A stretch of 42,283 nt of DNA. Source: an uncultured Clostridium sp. Its GTDB lineage: Bacteria > Bacillota > Clostridia > Clostridiales > Clostridiaceae. The stretch lies in the NCBI GenBank assembly GCA_900547475.1, contig URGW01000036.1, positions 1 through 42,283 of the forward strand, in the 5' to 3' direction. Made by a program: the position numbers and the translations under genes. Below are positions 16,590 to 23,113 of this stretch, in pieces (positions within the stretch are counted from its first letter, which is position 1; each line of letters begins with the position of its first letter). Under the pieces are notes generated by a model that made no database searches, was not told the DNA's origin, and worked only from the letters and a program-made list of their open reading frames with translations.

Positions 16590-17882
16590 CTATTTTTCAA
16601 TTAGCTCTATAGAATTTCCCTCAATCTTACTCTTCATTATCCATCCTATTTTTAACTCTATTTTATCTACATTAGGATCATTTATCCTTAAATATGACTT
16701 AACATAATATTCATCACTATCTTCATCCCCTATGCATGACGTTCCACTTTCACTTATTAAATCCTCTCCATTTTCAAGTATAATATTTTCAAATGAAACA
16801 CTTTTAACAAAGTCAGCTTTTAACGTAAGTTCATTCCCAATAAGACTTATAAATTCAAAGTTATAATTATTTTTTTCTACTACTTTATTTTTTAAATCTA
16901 CTATAATCTTTCTATCATCTTTTCCAGCATAGTACAAGTTATCAAAAATAAAAGTTAAAGATTTAATATCTTCTTTTATCTCTCCTTGAAATTCTACAAA
17001 ATTATTTTCAACGCCTTTGCTTACATAAAATGAACTTATTTTATACTCATTTCCTTTATCATCTATAAATCTAGGATTTTCAAAAGTCATATAATCATAT
17101 ATATCACTATTAAGCTTAAATTCCATAACACTTCTAGTTTTGCTACTTTTTAGACTAACTATTTCAATATCTCCAATCTCAGTATTAATAACAGTATTAT
17201 CTATAGGTATATTTATTAATTCACTATTAAATATTTCTTCTTCAAGTTTTATTGGTACAGAAAAACTAGCTAGATACTCCTTATTTAAATTACTTTCTAT
17301 ATATTTCTCATTATCATAAATATTAAACTCCAACTTAAATTCTTCATTAAACTTATCAAATGATATCTCTATATACGATTCTTGCCCTCCTTCTTCATTT
17401 GTAATACTATAAGGTTCAGTATAAAAAGTGCTCCATGCTGCAACATCTTCACTAATAACACTAACATCAACCCCTAAGTCAATTTCTCCTAATATTTCAT
17501 AACCTACCCAAAGTCTTTTCCAATCACCAGCTATAGTATTTAATTTAAGTTTTACTCCATTTTGCTCTTCCTCAAAGTTTATTTCTTTAACAAGGCCTTC
17601 TTCTATTGCATTATCAAACCCCTTATCAAAGGTCACAAGTTCTACTAATTTATCAAGACCAGGAACCTTACTCATGGCATAAGCTACTGTCGGAAATATA
17701 TTAACTAATAATACAAACACTAAAAATGTACTCACTATTCCAATGCCATATTTATATATAGTTTTAAATCTTCTTCTTTCTTGTCCTTCTTTTAAAGTCT
17801 TCTTTATCATAAAATCTAGTTCTTCTGGTATTTCTATATTCTCATACTTCAATTTCTCATCATCAAAATAAATATTACTCAT
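16590..17882 (-). CDS. DUF4179 anti-sigma-like membrane protein
   Basis: A 430-residue protein with a short cytoplasmic N-terminus (about 50 residues, IPEELDFMIKKTLKEGQERR), one transmembrane helix (YGIGIVSTFLVFVLLVNIFP) and a large extracytoplasmic region rich in beta strands, the layout of DUF4179 proteins encoded beside ECF sigma factors. It likely holds the upstream sigma factor at the membrane and senses an envelope signal. The ATG at 17882 lies inside the end of the sigma gene (8-nt overlap, AAGGAGGAGAGTT before it), so the two are coupled. No zinc-binding HxxxCxxC anti-sigma motif is seen. Confidence 0.8.
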   Translation of the reverse strand: MSNIYFDDEKLKYENIEIPEELDFMIKKTLKEGQERRRFKTIYKYGIGIVSTFLVFVLLVNIFPTVAYAMSKVPGLDKLVELVTFDKGFDNAIEEGLVKEINFEEEQNGVKLKLNTIAGDWKRLWVGYEILGEIDLGVDVSVISEDVAAWSTFYTEPYSITNEEGGQESYIEISFDKFNEEFKLEFNIYDNEKYIESNLNKEYLASFSVPIKLEEEIFNSELINIPIDNTVINTEIGDIEIVSLKSSKTRSVMEFKLNSDIYDYMTFENPRFIDDKGNEYKISSFYVSKGVENNFVEFQGEIKEDIKSLTFIFDNLYYAGKDDRKIIVDLKNKVVEKNNYNFEFISLIGNELTLKADFVKSVSFENIILENGEDLISESGTSCIGDEDSDEYYVKSYLRINDPNVDKIELKIGWIMKSKIEGNSIELIEK

Positions 17883-18369
17883 AACTCTCCTCCTTAATCT
17901 CAACCCTTAATTGCTTTAAAGCTTTATGCATTCTATTTTTAACTGTAGAAACTGAAATATCTAAAATTTCAGCCACCTCACTAATTTTATATCCATGAAA
18001 ATACTTTAAAACTATAATAGACTTAAGCTCTGATTCTAAATCCTCAACTGCATAATTAATATCATTTTCATCAAAATCAACTATCTTTTCTTTTAAACAT
18101 TCATCATCTGTAAAAATCATTTTAGAATTCTTTCTAATAAAATCTATTGCAGTGTTAATTATTATTCTATTTAAGTATTTATCAATAGAACTTTCATCTT
18201 TTATCTTGGATAAACTTGAATATCCTTTTAATATACTTTCCTGCAAAATATCCATAGCATCATGATGATTTTTAACATAATAATATGCTAACCTATAAAA
18301 GCTTTCCTTATTTTCTATTACAGACTTTTCAAATCTTTTTTCTAAGCTCCTACCCCTAACTTTAATCAT
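17875..18369 (-). CDS. ECF-type RNA polymerase sigma factor
   Basis: A 164-residue group 4 sigma factor. Region 2 shows SFYRLAYYYVKNHHDAMDIL and QESILKGYSSLSKIKDESS, and region 4 shows LKYFHGYKISEVAEILDISV followed by STVKNRMHKALKQLR. It should direct RNA polymerase to envelope-stress promoters and is probably held by the DUF4179 partner encoded in the overlapping next frame. ATG 18369 follows TAGGAG. A candidate self-recognised promoter lies about 60-85 bp upstream. The specific ECF subgroup cannot be settled by eye; it is SigV/SigW-like in length and layout. Confidence 0.9.
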   Translation of the reverse strand: MIKVRGRSLEKRFEKSVIENKESFYRLAYYYVKNHHDAMDILQESILKGYSSLSKIKDESSIDKYLNRIIINTAIDFIRKNSKMIFTDDECLKEKIVDFDENDINYAVEDLESELKSIIVLKYFHGYKISEVAEILDISVSTVKNRMHKALKQLRVEIKEESYE

Positions 18370-18427
18370 TAATATTTTCTCCTATCTAGAATTATATAAA
18401 TAGTACTATTAGCAATTCTAATATATA

Positions 18428-18454
18428 GACGTATGAAACTATGGTTTTGTTTAA
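18428..18454 (-). promoter_or_regulatory. candidate ECF-type autoregulated promoter
   Basis: On the minus strand TTAAAC (18449-18454) is followed, 17 bp on, by CGTC (18428-18431). AAC and CGT elements are the hallmark of ECF sigma promoters such as those of SigW. The spacing is one base longer than the commonest form. Confidence 0.45.
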
Positions 18455-18490
18455 GACTCTAAAAATTTTTCATATATCTATAATAAAAGT

Positions 18491-18531
18491 GCCTTTGAAA
18501 CAAATCCATTATATTGATTTATTTCAAAGGC
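18491..18531 (-). terminator. terminator after the 102-aa gene
   Basis: GCCTTTGAAA pairs with TTTCAAAGGC, and the stem continues with AAATC/GATTT. It lies 10 bp beyond the stop at 18541 and separates the seven-gene DUF2975 unit from the sigma operon. The T run is short. Confidence 0.75.
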
Positions 18532-18540
18532 AAAAACATT

Positions 18541-18849
18541 TTATAAGTTATTTATACTTTCAATTAAATTTACAAATTCACCTTCATCCTTTTTATCAAG
18601 GAAGATATCAATTAGAGTTTTAGTGGGCATTTTATTATATCCCTTTTTACCATTTATAAAAATCTCTGATAACTTTTCTCTAAAACTCTCTTCATCATCT
18701 TTTAATTGTCTAATAAGCTCTTCTATTTCATACTCGACTAAAGCATCTATTATATTATTTCTTAATGCTTCATTAAAGCTTTCTGCAAATATTCTTTCTT
18801 CTTCACTTAAGTCTTGAATATCATTATTTAATAATTTAAAAATGTTCAT
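18541..18849 (-). CDS. hypothetical 102-aa acidic helical protein
   Basis: A soluble, highly charged protein predicted to be nearly all helical (LSEEERIFAESFNEALRNNI ... YEIEELIRQLKDDEESFREK). There is no signal peptide, membrane segment or family motif that I recognise. GGAGTAGAAGCACT before the ATG gives a usable ribosome binding site. It is the last gene before a terminator and probably belongs to the transcript starting at DUF2975. It could be a cytoplasmic partner of the membrane proteins encoded upstream, but that is only position-based. Confidence 0.6.
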   Translation of the reverse strand: MNIFKLLNNDIQDLSEEERIFAESFNEALRNNIIDALVEYEIEELIRQLKDDEESFREKLSEIFINGKKGYNKMPTKTLIDIFLDKKDEGEFVNLIESINNL

Positions 18850-18935
18850 AGTGCTTCTACTCCAAATTTTATCCCTTCTAATGCTTTCTTTACTAAATTT
18901 TATATTTCTTTATTTTTAAAATTTATAATACTAAT

Positions 18936-19319
18936 TTACTCATCTCTAAAATCGTACTTTCCATCAGGTAAATCTATTTTATGACCATTTATAGAAATAG
19001 TATCATTATCAATCCAAATTAATGATGCACTATCAATATGATAATCATTATATATTAGCTTCTTACCTAAAATTTTATCACTCTTTAAATAACATCTTAC
19101 TGCCCAATCAACTGTTGCTCCTCCGTTTATAAGATAAGCCTCTACTTTATATTTCCCATCTATTGATTCTGTTGTTGATATTAGCTCTTTACTTGGACTA
19201 AAAAACTCCTTTAGAAATATAATTCCCCCTATAAGAAGACCTAATATAAGTAAACCTAATATAAATGCTATAGTTGATTGAACTTTAATTTTTTTTATTA
19301 TTTTATTCTCCTCATCCAT
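18936..19319 (-). CDS. DUF5412-like membrane-anchored protein
   Basis: A 127-residue protein with a cytoplasmic KIIKKIK stretch, one transmembrane helix (IAFILGLLILGLLIGGIIFL) and an extracytoplasmic beta-rich domain with SIDGKYKVEAYLINGGATVD and ASLIWIDNDTISING, features of DUF5412. The longer ATG at 19334 is part of the ribosome binding site (ATGAGGGGTAAG), so ATG 19319 is used. The WxDNDTxxI strand resembles LQWKNDDTVII in the 183-aa protein of the same unit, so the two may be diverged relatives. Function unknown. Confidence 0.7.
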   Translation of the reverse strand: MDEENKIIKKIKVQSTIAFILGLLILGLLIGGIIFLKEFFSPSKELISTTESIDGKYKVEAYLINGGATVDWAVRCYLKSDKILGKKLIYNDYHIDSASLIWIDNDTISINGHKIDLPDGKYDFRDE

Positions 19320-19339
19320 ATGCTTACCCCTCATACTTT

Positions 19340-19996
19340 TTAAAATATATCCTCTACAATATAAATTTTATTTAGATTAATATCTAAAATCATATATATT
19401 TTAGAATTATCTTCTTCTATATAATAATAGTATTTACAATTACTATTATTATTAGGATAATACTCTTCAGGCACCTTTAATTTTCTTAATATATTTAATA
19501 CATTAGTTTCTATACTACTATTTTTCTCTTTCCAATCTACTGCATCATTAATTTCTTCTAAATTTTCATACTTAAATATAGAATATCTTTCACCATCACC
19601 ATTAAAACTCGGACCGCTATCTTTATAATAAATTTCTTCATAATTTCTCGGCAAATCCAGATTCCAATTTATATTAATTACATGGAAATAACGATTTCTT
19701 TCTTTCGTTATTATTATAGATACCATCAACATAATAACTGTAATTATCCCTATTATACTTACTATTAATCTCAAATAGCAATTTTTCTTTTTTAATAATA
19801 TTCTTATAAAAGATATAATGATAGATATGATAAAAATAAATGTAATTGCAGCTGTAAATAATATAGTATTAATCCATACTGAAAATAGCTGTGAGGAATC
19901 TTTTGATAATTTATACTCTACAAATAAATATACTGCAAATAAACTTAAAATACCTACTATAAAAATATTTAAATATACTTTACTTTTAAACCTCAT
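19340..19996 (-). CDS. hypothetical membrane protein, 218 aa
   Basis: Three hydrophobic helices in the first 100 residues (VYLNIFIVGILSLFAVYLFV, an internal pair near residues 40-65, and LIVSIIGIITVIMLMVSIII) precede a polar C-terminal domain of about 115 residues rich in Asn and Tyr (RNYEEIYYKDSGPSFNGDGE). I recognise no family. The start follows AAGGAGTAATAGTT, which overlaps the upstream stop, and the stop is 20 bp before the DUF5412 start, so it is tightly embedded in the operon. Confidence 0.7.
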   Translation of the reverse strand: MRFKSKVYLNIFIVGILSLFAVYLFVEYKLSKDSSQLFSVWINTILFTAAITFIFIISIIISFIRILLKKKNCYLRLIVSIIGIITVIMLMVSIIITKERNRYFHVININWNLDLPRNYEEIYYKDSGPSFNGDGERYSIFKYENLEEINDAVDWKEKNSSIETNVLNILRKLKVPEEYYPNNNSNCKYYYYIEEDNSKIYMILDINLNKIYIVEDIF

Positions 19997-20001
19997 AACT
20001 A

Positions 20002-20517
20002 TTACTCCTTCTTTAGTTTAGATAATATAATCCAAACTAAACTATCATCAAAAGTCGAATATATAAATTCAGCTTTTATATTATTCCTATTATCAAAGTA
20101 AACATGCTCCTTTAATTTTAGCTCTCTATCTTTCCACTTTTCTTTATAGCTCTCTCCAAGTATATCTGATACTTCATTTATATTTCTTAAATTTCTTCTA
20201 CCATTTACAGAAATGACAGTTTTATTCTCATCAAATCTTCCAAACAAATAATTAATTTTATTATCTTTTGAATCAATTATAAGTTCTTCAAACTCACATG
20301 TATACCCCCCTAAACACTTATTACTTTCCGTATATTTATTTAAATTAATATTTTTTATAGAGCTTCCTATATTTAAGTTATCAATATAAATATTATTTAA
20401 TTCTGTATTTTTAATATTACTCATATTGTTACAACCTACAAAAAATATTGTTGATACAATACAACTTAAAACAATAACGATGATTCTTCTTACTCTATTT
20501 ACTTTTAACTTTCTCAT
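20002..20517 (-). CDS. hypothetical lipoprotein, 171 aa
   Basis: A basic N-terminus (MRKLKVNRVRR), a hydrophobic helix and the lipobox-like IFFVGC suggest a lipid-anchored protein. The mature part contains IGSSIKNINLNKYTES and a repeat-like VISVNGRRNLRNINEVSDIL with a C-terminal beta strand (LVWIILSK). No family is recognised. GGGGATAGATA precedes the ATG; the stop lies 5 bp before the next start. It is probably part of the envelope-associated DUF2975 unit. Confidence 0.65.
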   Translation of the reverse strand: MRKLKVNRVRRIIVIVLSCIVSTIFFVGCNNMSNIKNTELNNIYIDNLNIGSSIKNINLNKYTESNKCLGGYTCEFEELIIDSKDNKINYLFGRFDENKTVISVNGRRNLRNINEVSDILGESYKEKWKDRELKLKEHVYFDNRNNIKAEFIYSTFDDSLVWIILSKLKKE

Positions 20518-20545
20518 TATCTATCCCCATAACCATAAAATAATA

Positions 20546-21097
20546 TTATTTGAAGTTTATTTCTTCAGTTTTCCATACATCTCCTGAATCAAAACTATAA
20601 TTAATAATTACTGTGTCATCATTCTTCCACTGCAATGTATATGCTCCACTTGAAAATGGCCTAAATCCATCATCATTTGAAATTTCGCCCTCTATCTGCT
20701 TAATAAATATTCCATACTTTTTCTCATAAACATCACTCCATCCAGATAAAAGAAATGTCTTTTCTTCAACAATTAAAGTATTTGCTTTATTAGGAGACTT
20801 AAAAGTAAAATATCTATATTCACTATAAAGCATTATATACCCAAAAATAATTATAGGAATTAATATAACAACAGCTAAATTATATATAACTTTTATCAAT
20901 GTTTTATTAACATAATCAAAAAACATCATAGGTAGTATTAAAATAAGCATTAATAGTCCTAAAACAATAATATTAGGACTAATATTAAATAAATATATCT
21001 TTAATCTAAAGAAATAAAATATTAAATATATAATTACTTCTAAACTTAAAGCTATTGTCCATATATACTTTAAAGACTTTTTGCTCCCATTTCTCAT
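20546..21097 (-). CDS. hypothetical membrane protein, 183 aa
   Basis: Three hydrophobic helices in the first 110 residues (WTIALSLEVIIYLIFYFF, NIIVLGLLMLILILPMMFF, VIYNLAVVILIPIIIFGYIM) are followed by a beta-rich extracytoplasmic domain with SPNKANTLIVEEKTFLLSGW and LQWKNDDTVIINYSF. The latter strand resembles the DUF5412-like protein of the same unit. The ribosome binding site GAGGAATAATAGAAA overlaps the stop of the upstream HTH gene (6-nt gap), so the two are coupled. Function unknown. Confidence 0.7.
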   Translation of the reverse strand: MRNGSKKSLKYIWTIALSLEVIIYLIFYFFRLKIYLFNISPNIIVLGLLMLILILPMMFFDYVNKTLIKVIYNLAVVILIPIIIFGYIMLYSEYRYFTFKSPNKANTLIVEEKTFLLSGWSDVYEKKYGIFIKQIEGEISNDDGFRPFSSGAYTLQWKNDDTVIINYSFDSGDVWKTEEINFK

Positions 21098-21103
21098 TTT
21101 CTA

Positions 21104-21313
21104 TTATTCCTCACCACTTCTATACTCTAAAATATCCCCTGGTTGGCAATCCAAAGCCTTACAAATAGCATCTAAAGTTGAAAATCTTATTGCTTTTGCC
21201 TTATTGTTCTTAAGTATAGATAAATTTGCCATAGTTATTCCAACCTTCTCTGAAAGTTCCGTTGCACTCATCTTTCTTTTTGCCATCATAACATCTAAAT
21301 TTACAATAATCAT
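21104..21313 (-). CDS. YozG-like XRE-family HTH regulator
   Basis: A 69-residue protein that is a bare Cro/C1-type DNA-binding domain: MSATELSEKVGITMANLSIL (HTH), a KNNKAKAIRFSTLDAICKAL helix and the CQPGDILEY end typical of the YozG group. It is encoded 14 bp after a DUF2975 membrane protein, its usual partner. It likely binds the palindromic site in front of the unit and so controls its own operon; the DUF2975 protein may regulate it at the membrane. Both points are inferred from the pairing. Confidence 0.88.
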   Translation of the reverse strand: MIIVNLDVMMAKRKMSATELSEKVGITMANLSILKNNKAKAIRFSTLDAICKALDCQPGDILEYRSGEE

Positions 21314-21327
21314 TTAGTTTGCTCCTC

Positions 21328-21777
21328 TTAAATCGTTAAATCAATTTCTTCTTTTAACTCTATTCCTTTTACTATAAGCTCTCTAATTACTGACGTAATC
21401 ATAAAAACCATTAAAGTTGCAATAGTAACTACTATAAATACCAAATTATGATAAATAACTGTAATTGCTATTAAATAAATAATAAACTCTATTAAAGAAT
21501 AAATACTTATTCTCTTTAATCTTTTTAATGTATTTATATTTAAATATGTATCATTAAGTAAACTTTTAGATAGTTTCATAACCTCAATTAATAAAAGTAA
21601 AAAAGGAATTACTGTTATAAATAAAAATGTACTTATAAATCTTGGCTCTTCTATAGTAGTAAAGTTTAAATAGTACCACTTAGTAATAGAAGGTATCCAT
21701 ATCGATCCAACCCCTGTAATACAAACTGCTAAAACTGATATTATATATAATATTTTTCTGAATATATTATTCTTCAA
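21328..21777 (-). CDS. DUF2975 membrane protein
   Basis: A 149-residue protein with four transmembrane helices and the DUF2975 signature region (EVMKLSKSLLNDTYLNINTL) between helices 2 and 3. Members are regularly encoded with a YozG-like HTH protein, as here. Translation starts at TTG 21777 after GAGGTGATTAAGA. It is the first gene of a seven-gene minus-strand unit with a leader of only about 20 nt. The family's activity is not known. Confidence 0.82.
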   Translation of the reverse strand: MKNNIFRKILYIISVLAVCITGVGSIWIPSITKWYYLNFTTIEEPRFISTFLFITVIPFLLLLIEVMKLSKSLLNDTYLNINTLKRLKRISIYSLIEFIIYLIAITVIYHNLVFIVVTIATLMVFMITSVIRELIVKGIELKEEIDLTI

Positions 21778-21803
21778 TCTTAATCACCTCATAAATATTT
21801 TAT

Positions 21804-21855
21804 ATTATACCTTATATTAAATCAAGAATTATTTATCGTTATACGATAAATAATT
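21804..21855 (-). promoter_or_regulatory. promoter and 29-bp palindromic operator of the DUF2975 unit
   Basis: The -10 TATAAT lies at 21804-21809. Overlapping its weak -35 position is a perfect dyad, AATTATTTATCGT / TAT / ACGATAAATAATT (21827-21855; 13-bp arms). It is centred near -41, a place suited to an activator as much as to a repressor. The YozG-like protein is the obvious candidate binder. Confidence 0.7.
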
Positions 21856-21866
21856 GATGTTATAAA

Positions 21867-21897
21867 ATAAAGAGGCTGCTTTCACAACCTCTTTATT
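21867..21897 (-). terminator. terminator of ftsW
   Basis: AATAAAGAGG pairs with CCTCTTTATT around a 12-nt loop; on the minus strand it runs into TTTATTTTA. It overlaps the ftsW stop by two bases. Confidence 0.75.
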
Positions 21898-23089
21898 AAA
21901 TATTCATTTTACTTTTTATTATTTTTTCTTCAATTTCATCCTTAGGACTTTTACACTGTCTTGATATATTTAACAATACTCCCATAGCAGCCAAATTAAA
22001 CACTAACGAAGTCCCTCCATAACTTATAAAAGGTAAAGGAACACCTGTAACTGGCATACTTCCTGTAACAACAGCAATATTAATTATAGCTTGTACTGCA
22101 ATAACAGAAATAATTCCTGTTGCTAAAAGCTTACCATATCTATCCTTTGCCCTAGATGCTACTTTTATTCCTGAAACTATTAATACTACAAATATTGCAA
22201 TAACTACAATACATCCAATAAGACCTAACTCTTCACCTATTATAGCAAATATAAAATCATTATGAGGCTCAGGCATATATAAAGCTTTTTGCTTTGAGTT
22301 TCCTAAACCTACACCAAATAATCCTCCAGATCCTAAAGCATAAAGAGAATGTATTAATTGATACCCCTCCTTGTCGGCATATTTCCACGGATCTAAAAAG
22401 CTTATAAATCTATCTCTTCTATAATCTGTGCTAAAAATACCTATACTACCTGCAACTCCACCAATAGCTATTAAGGCAAATGTCTCCTTAAAACTCATTC
22501 CTGATACAAAAATCATTATAAATGCAACAAACATTATAATAGATGCAATACTTAAGTTATTTTCCTTATATACTAAGCCAGCAAATAAAGCCGCTGAACC
22601 TAAATATACTAATGGTGCCTTCCAACTTTTGCTTACTCCCCCATACTTATCTATCATCATTGCCAAGAAAAAAACTATAACATATTTGGCAAGCTCTGAT
22701 GGTTGAAAGGAAACCCCAGCAATCCTTAACCAACGTGTAGCACCATTGATATTACTTCCCACAAGTAAAACTGCTACTAAAGCTACCACTGTAACTAAGT
22801 ATGCACCTCCCGTAAATTTTTTCCATATATGATAATCTATTAACATCATAACTACTAATGCTACTAATCCTACAGGGGCCCATGTAAGTTCTTTTTTCAA
22901 AAAATAGAATACATCTTTATGTTTATAAAGTGCATCATAATAACTTGCTGAAAATACCATAATTATTCCTATTGCAACAAGCGCTAATACAGAATATAGT
23001 ATATATGGATTTACAGAGTTTATCTTAGACTTTCTTTTTACTTTCTTCCCACTCTTTCCTTTTTTTAACCTTTTCGCATTACTATTCAT
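21896..23089 (-). CDS. ftsW: SEDS-family peptidoglycan polymerase (FtsW/SpoVE)
   Basis: A 397-residue SEDS protein with a basic cytoplasmic head (KRLKKGKSGKKVKRKSK) and about ten transmembrane helices. SEDS landmarks are seen: GATRWLRIAGVSFQPSELAK, the loop LIHSLYALGSGGLFGVGLGN, FAIIGEELG, and GVPLPFISYGGTS near the C-terminus. SEDS enzymes polymerise glycan strands together with a class B PBP, which is encoded 24 bp upstream here. The true start is ATG 23089 after CTGGAGAAAAGAAT. Whether it serves vegetative division (FtsW) or the spore cortex (SpoVE) cannot be decided from this window. Confidence 0.92.
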   Translation of the reverse strand: MNSNAKRLKKGKSGKKVKRKSKINSVNPYILYSVLALVAIGIIMVFSASYYDALYKHKDVFYFLKKELTWAPVGLVALVVMMLIDYHIWKKFTGGAYLVTVVALVAVLLVGSNINGATRWLRIAGVSFQPSELAKYVIVFFLAMMIDKYGGVSKSWKAPLVYLGSAALFAGLVYKENNLSIASIIMFVAFIMIFVSGMSFKETFALIAIGGVAGSIGIFSTDYRRDRFISFLDPWKYADKEGYQLIHSLYALGSGGLFGVGLGNSKQKALYMPEPHNDFIFAIIGEELGLIGCIVVIAIFVVLIVSGIKVASRAKDRYGKLLATGIISVIAVQAIINIAVVTGSMPVTGVPLPFISYGGTSLVFNLAAMGVLLNISRQCKSPKDEIEEKIIKSKMNI

Positions 23090-23113
23090 ATTCTTTTCTC
23101 CAGTATACAATAT

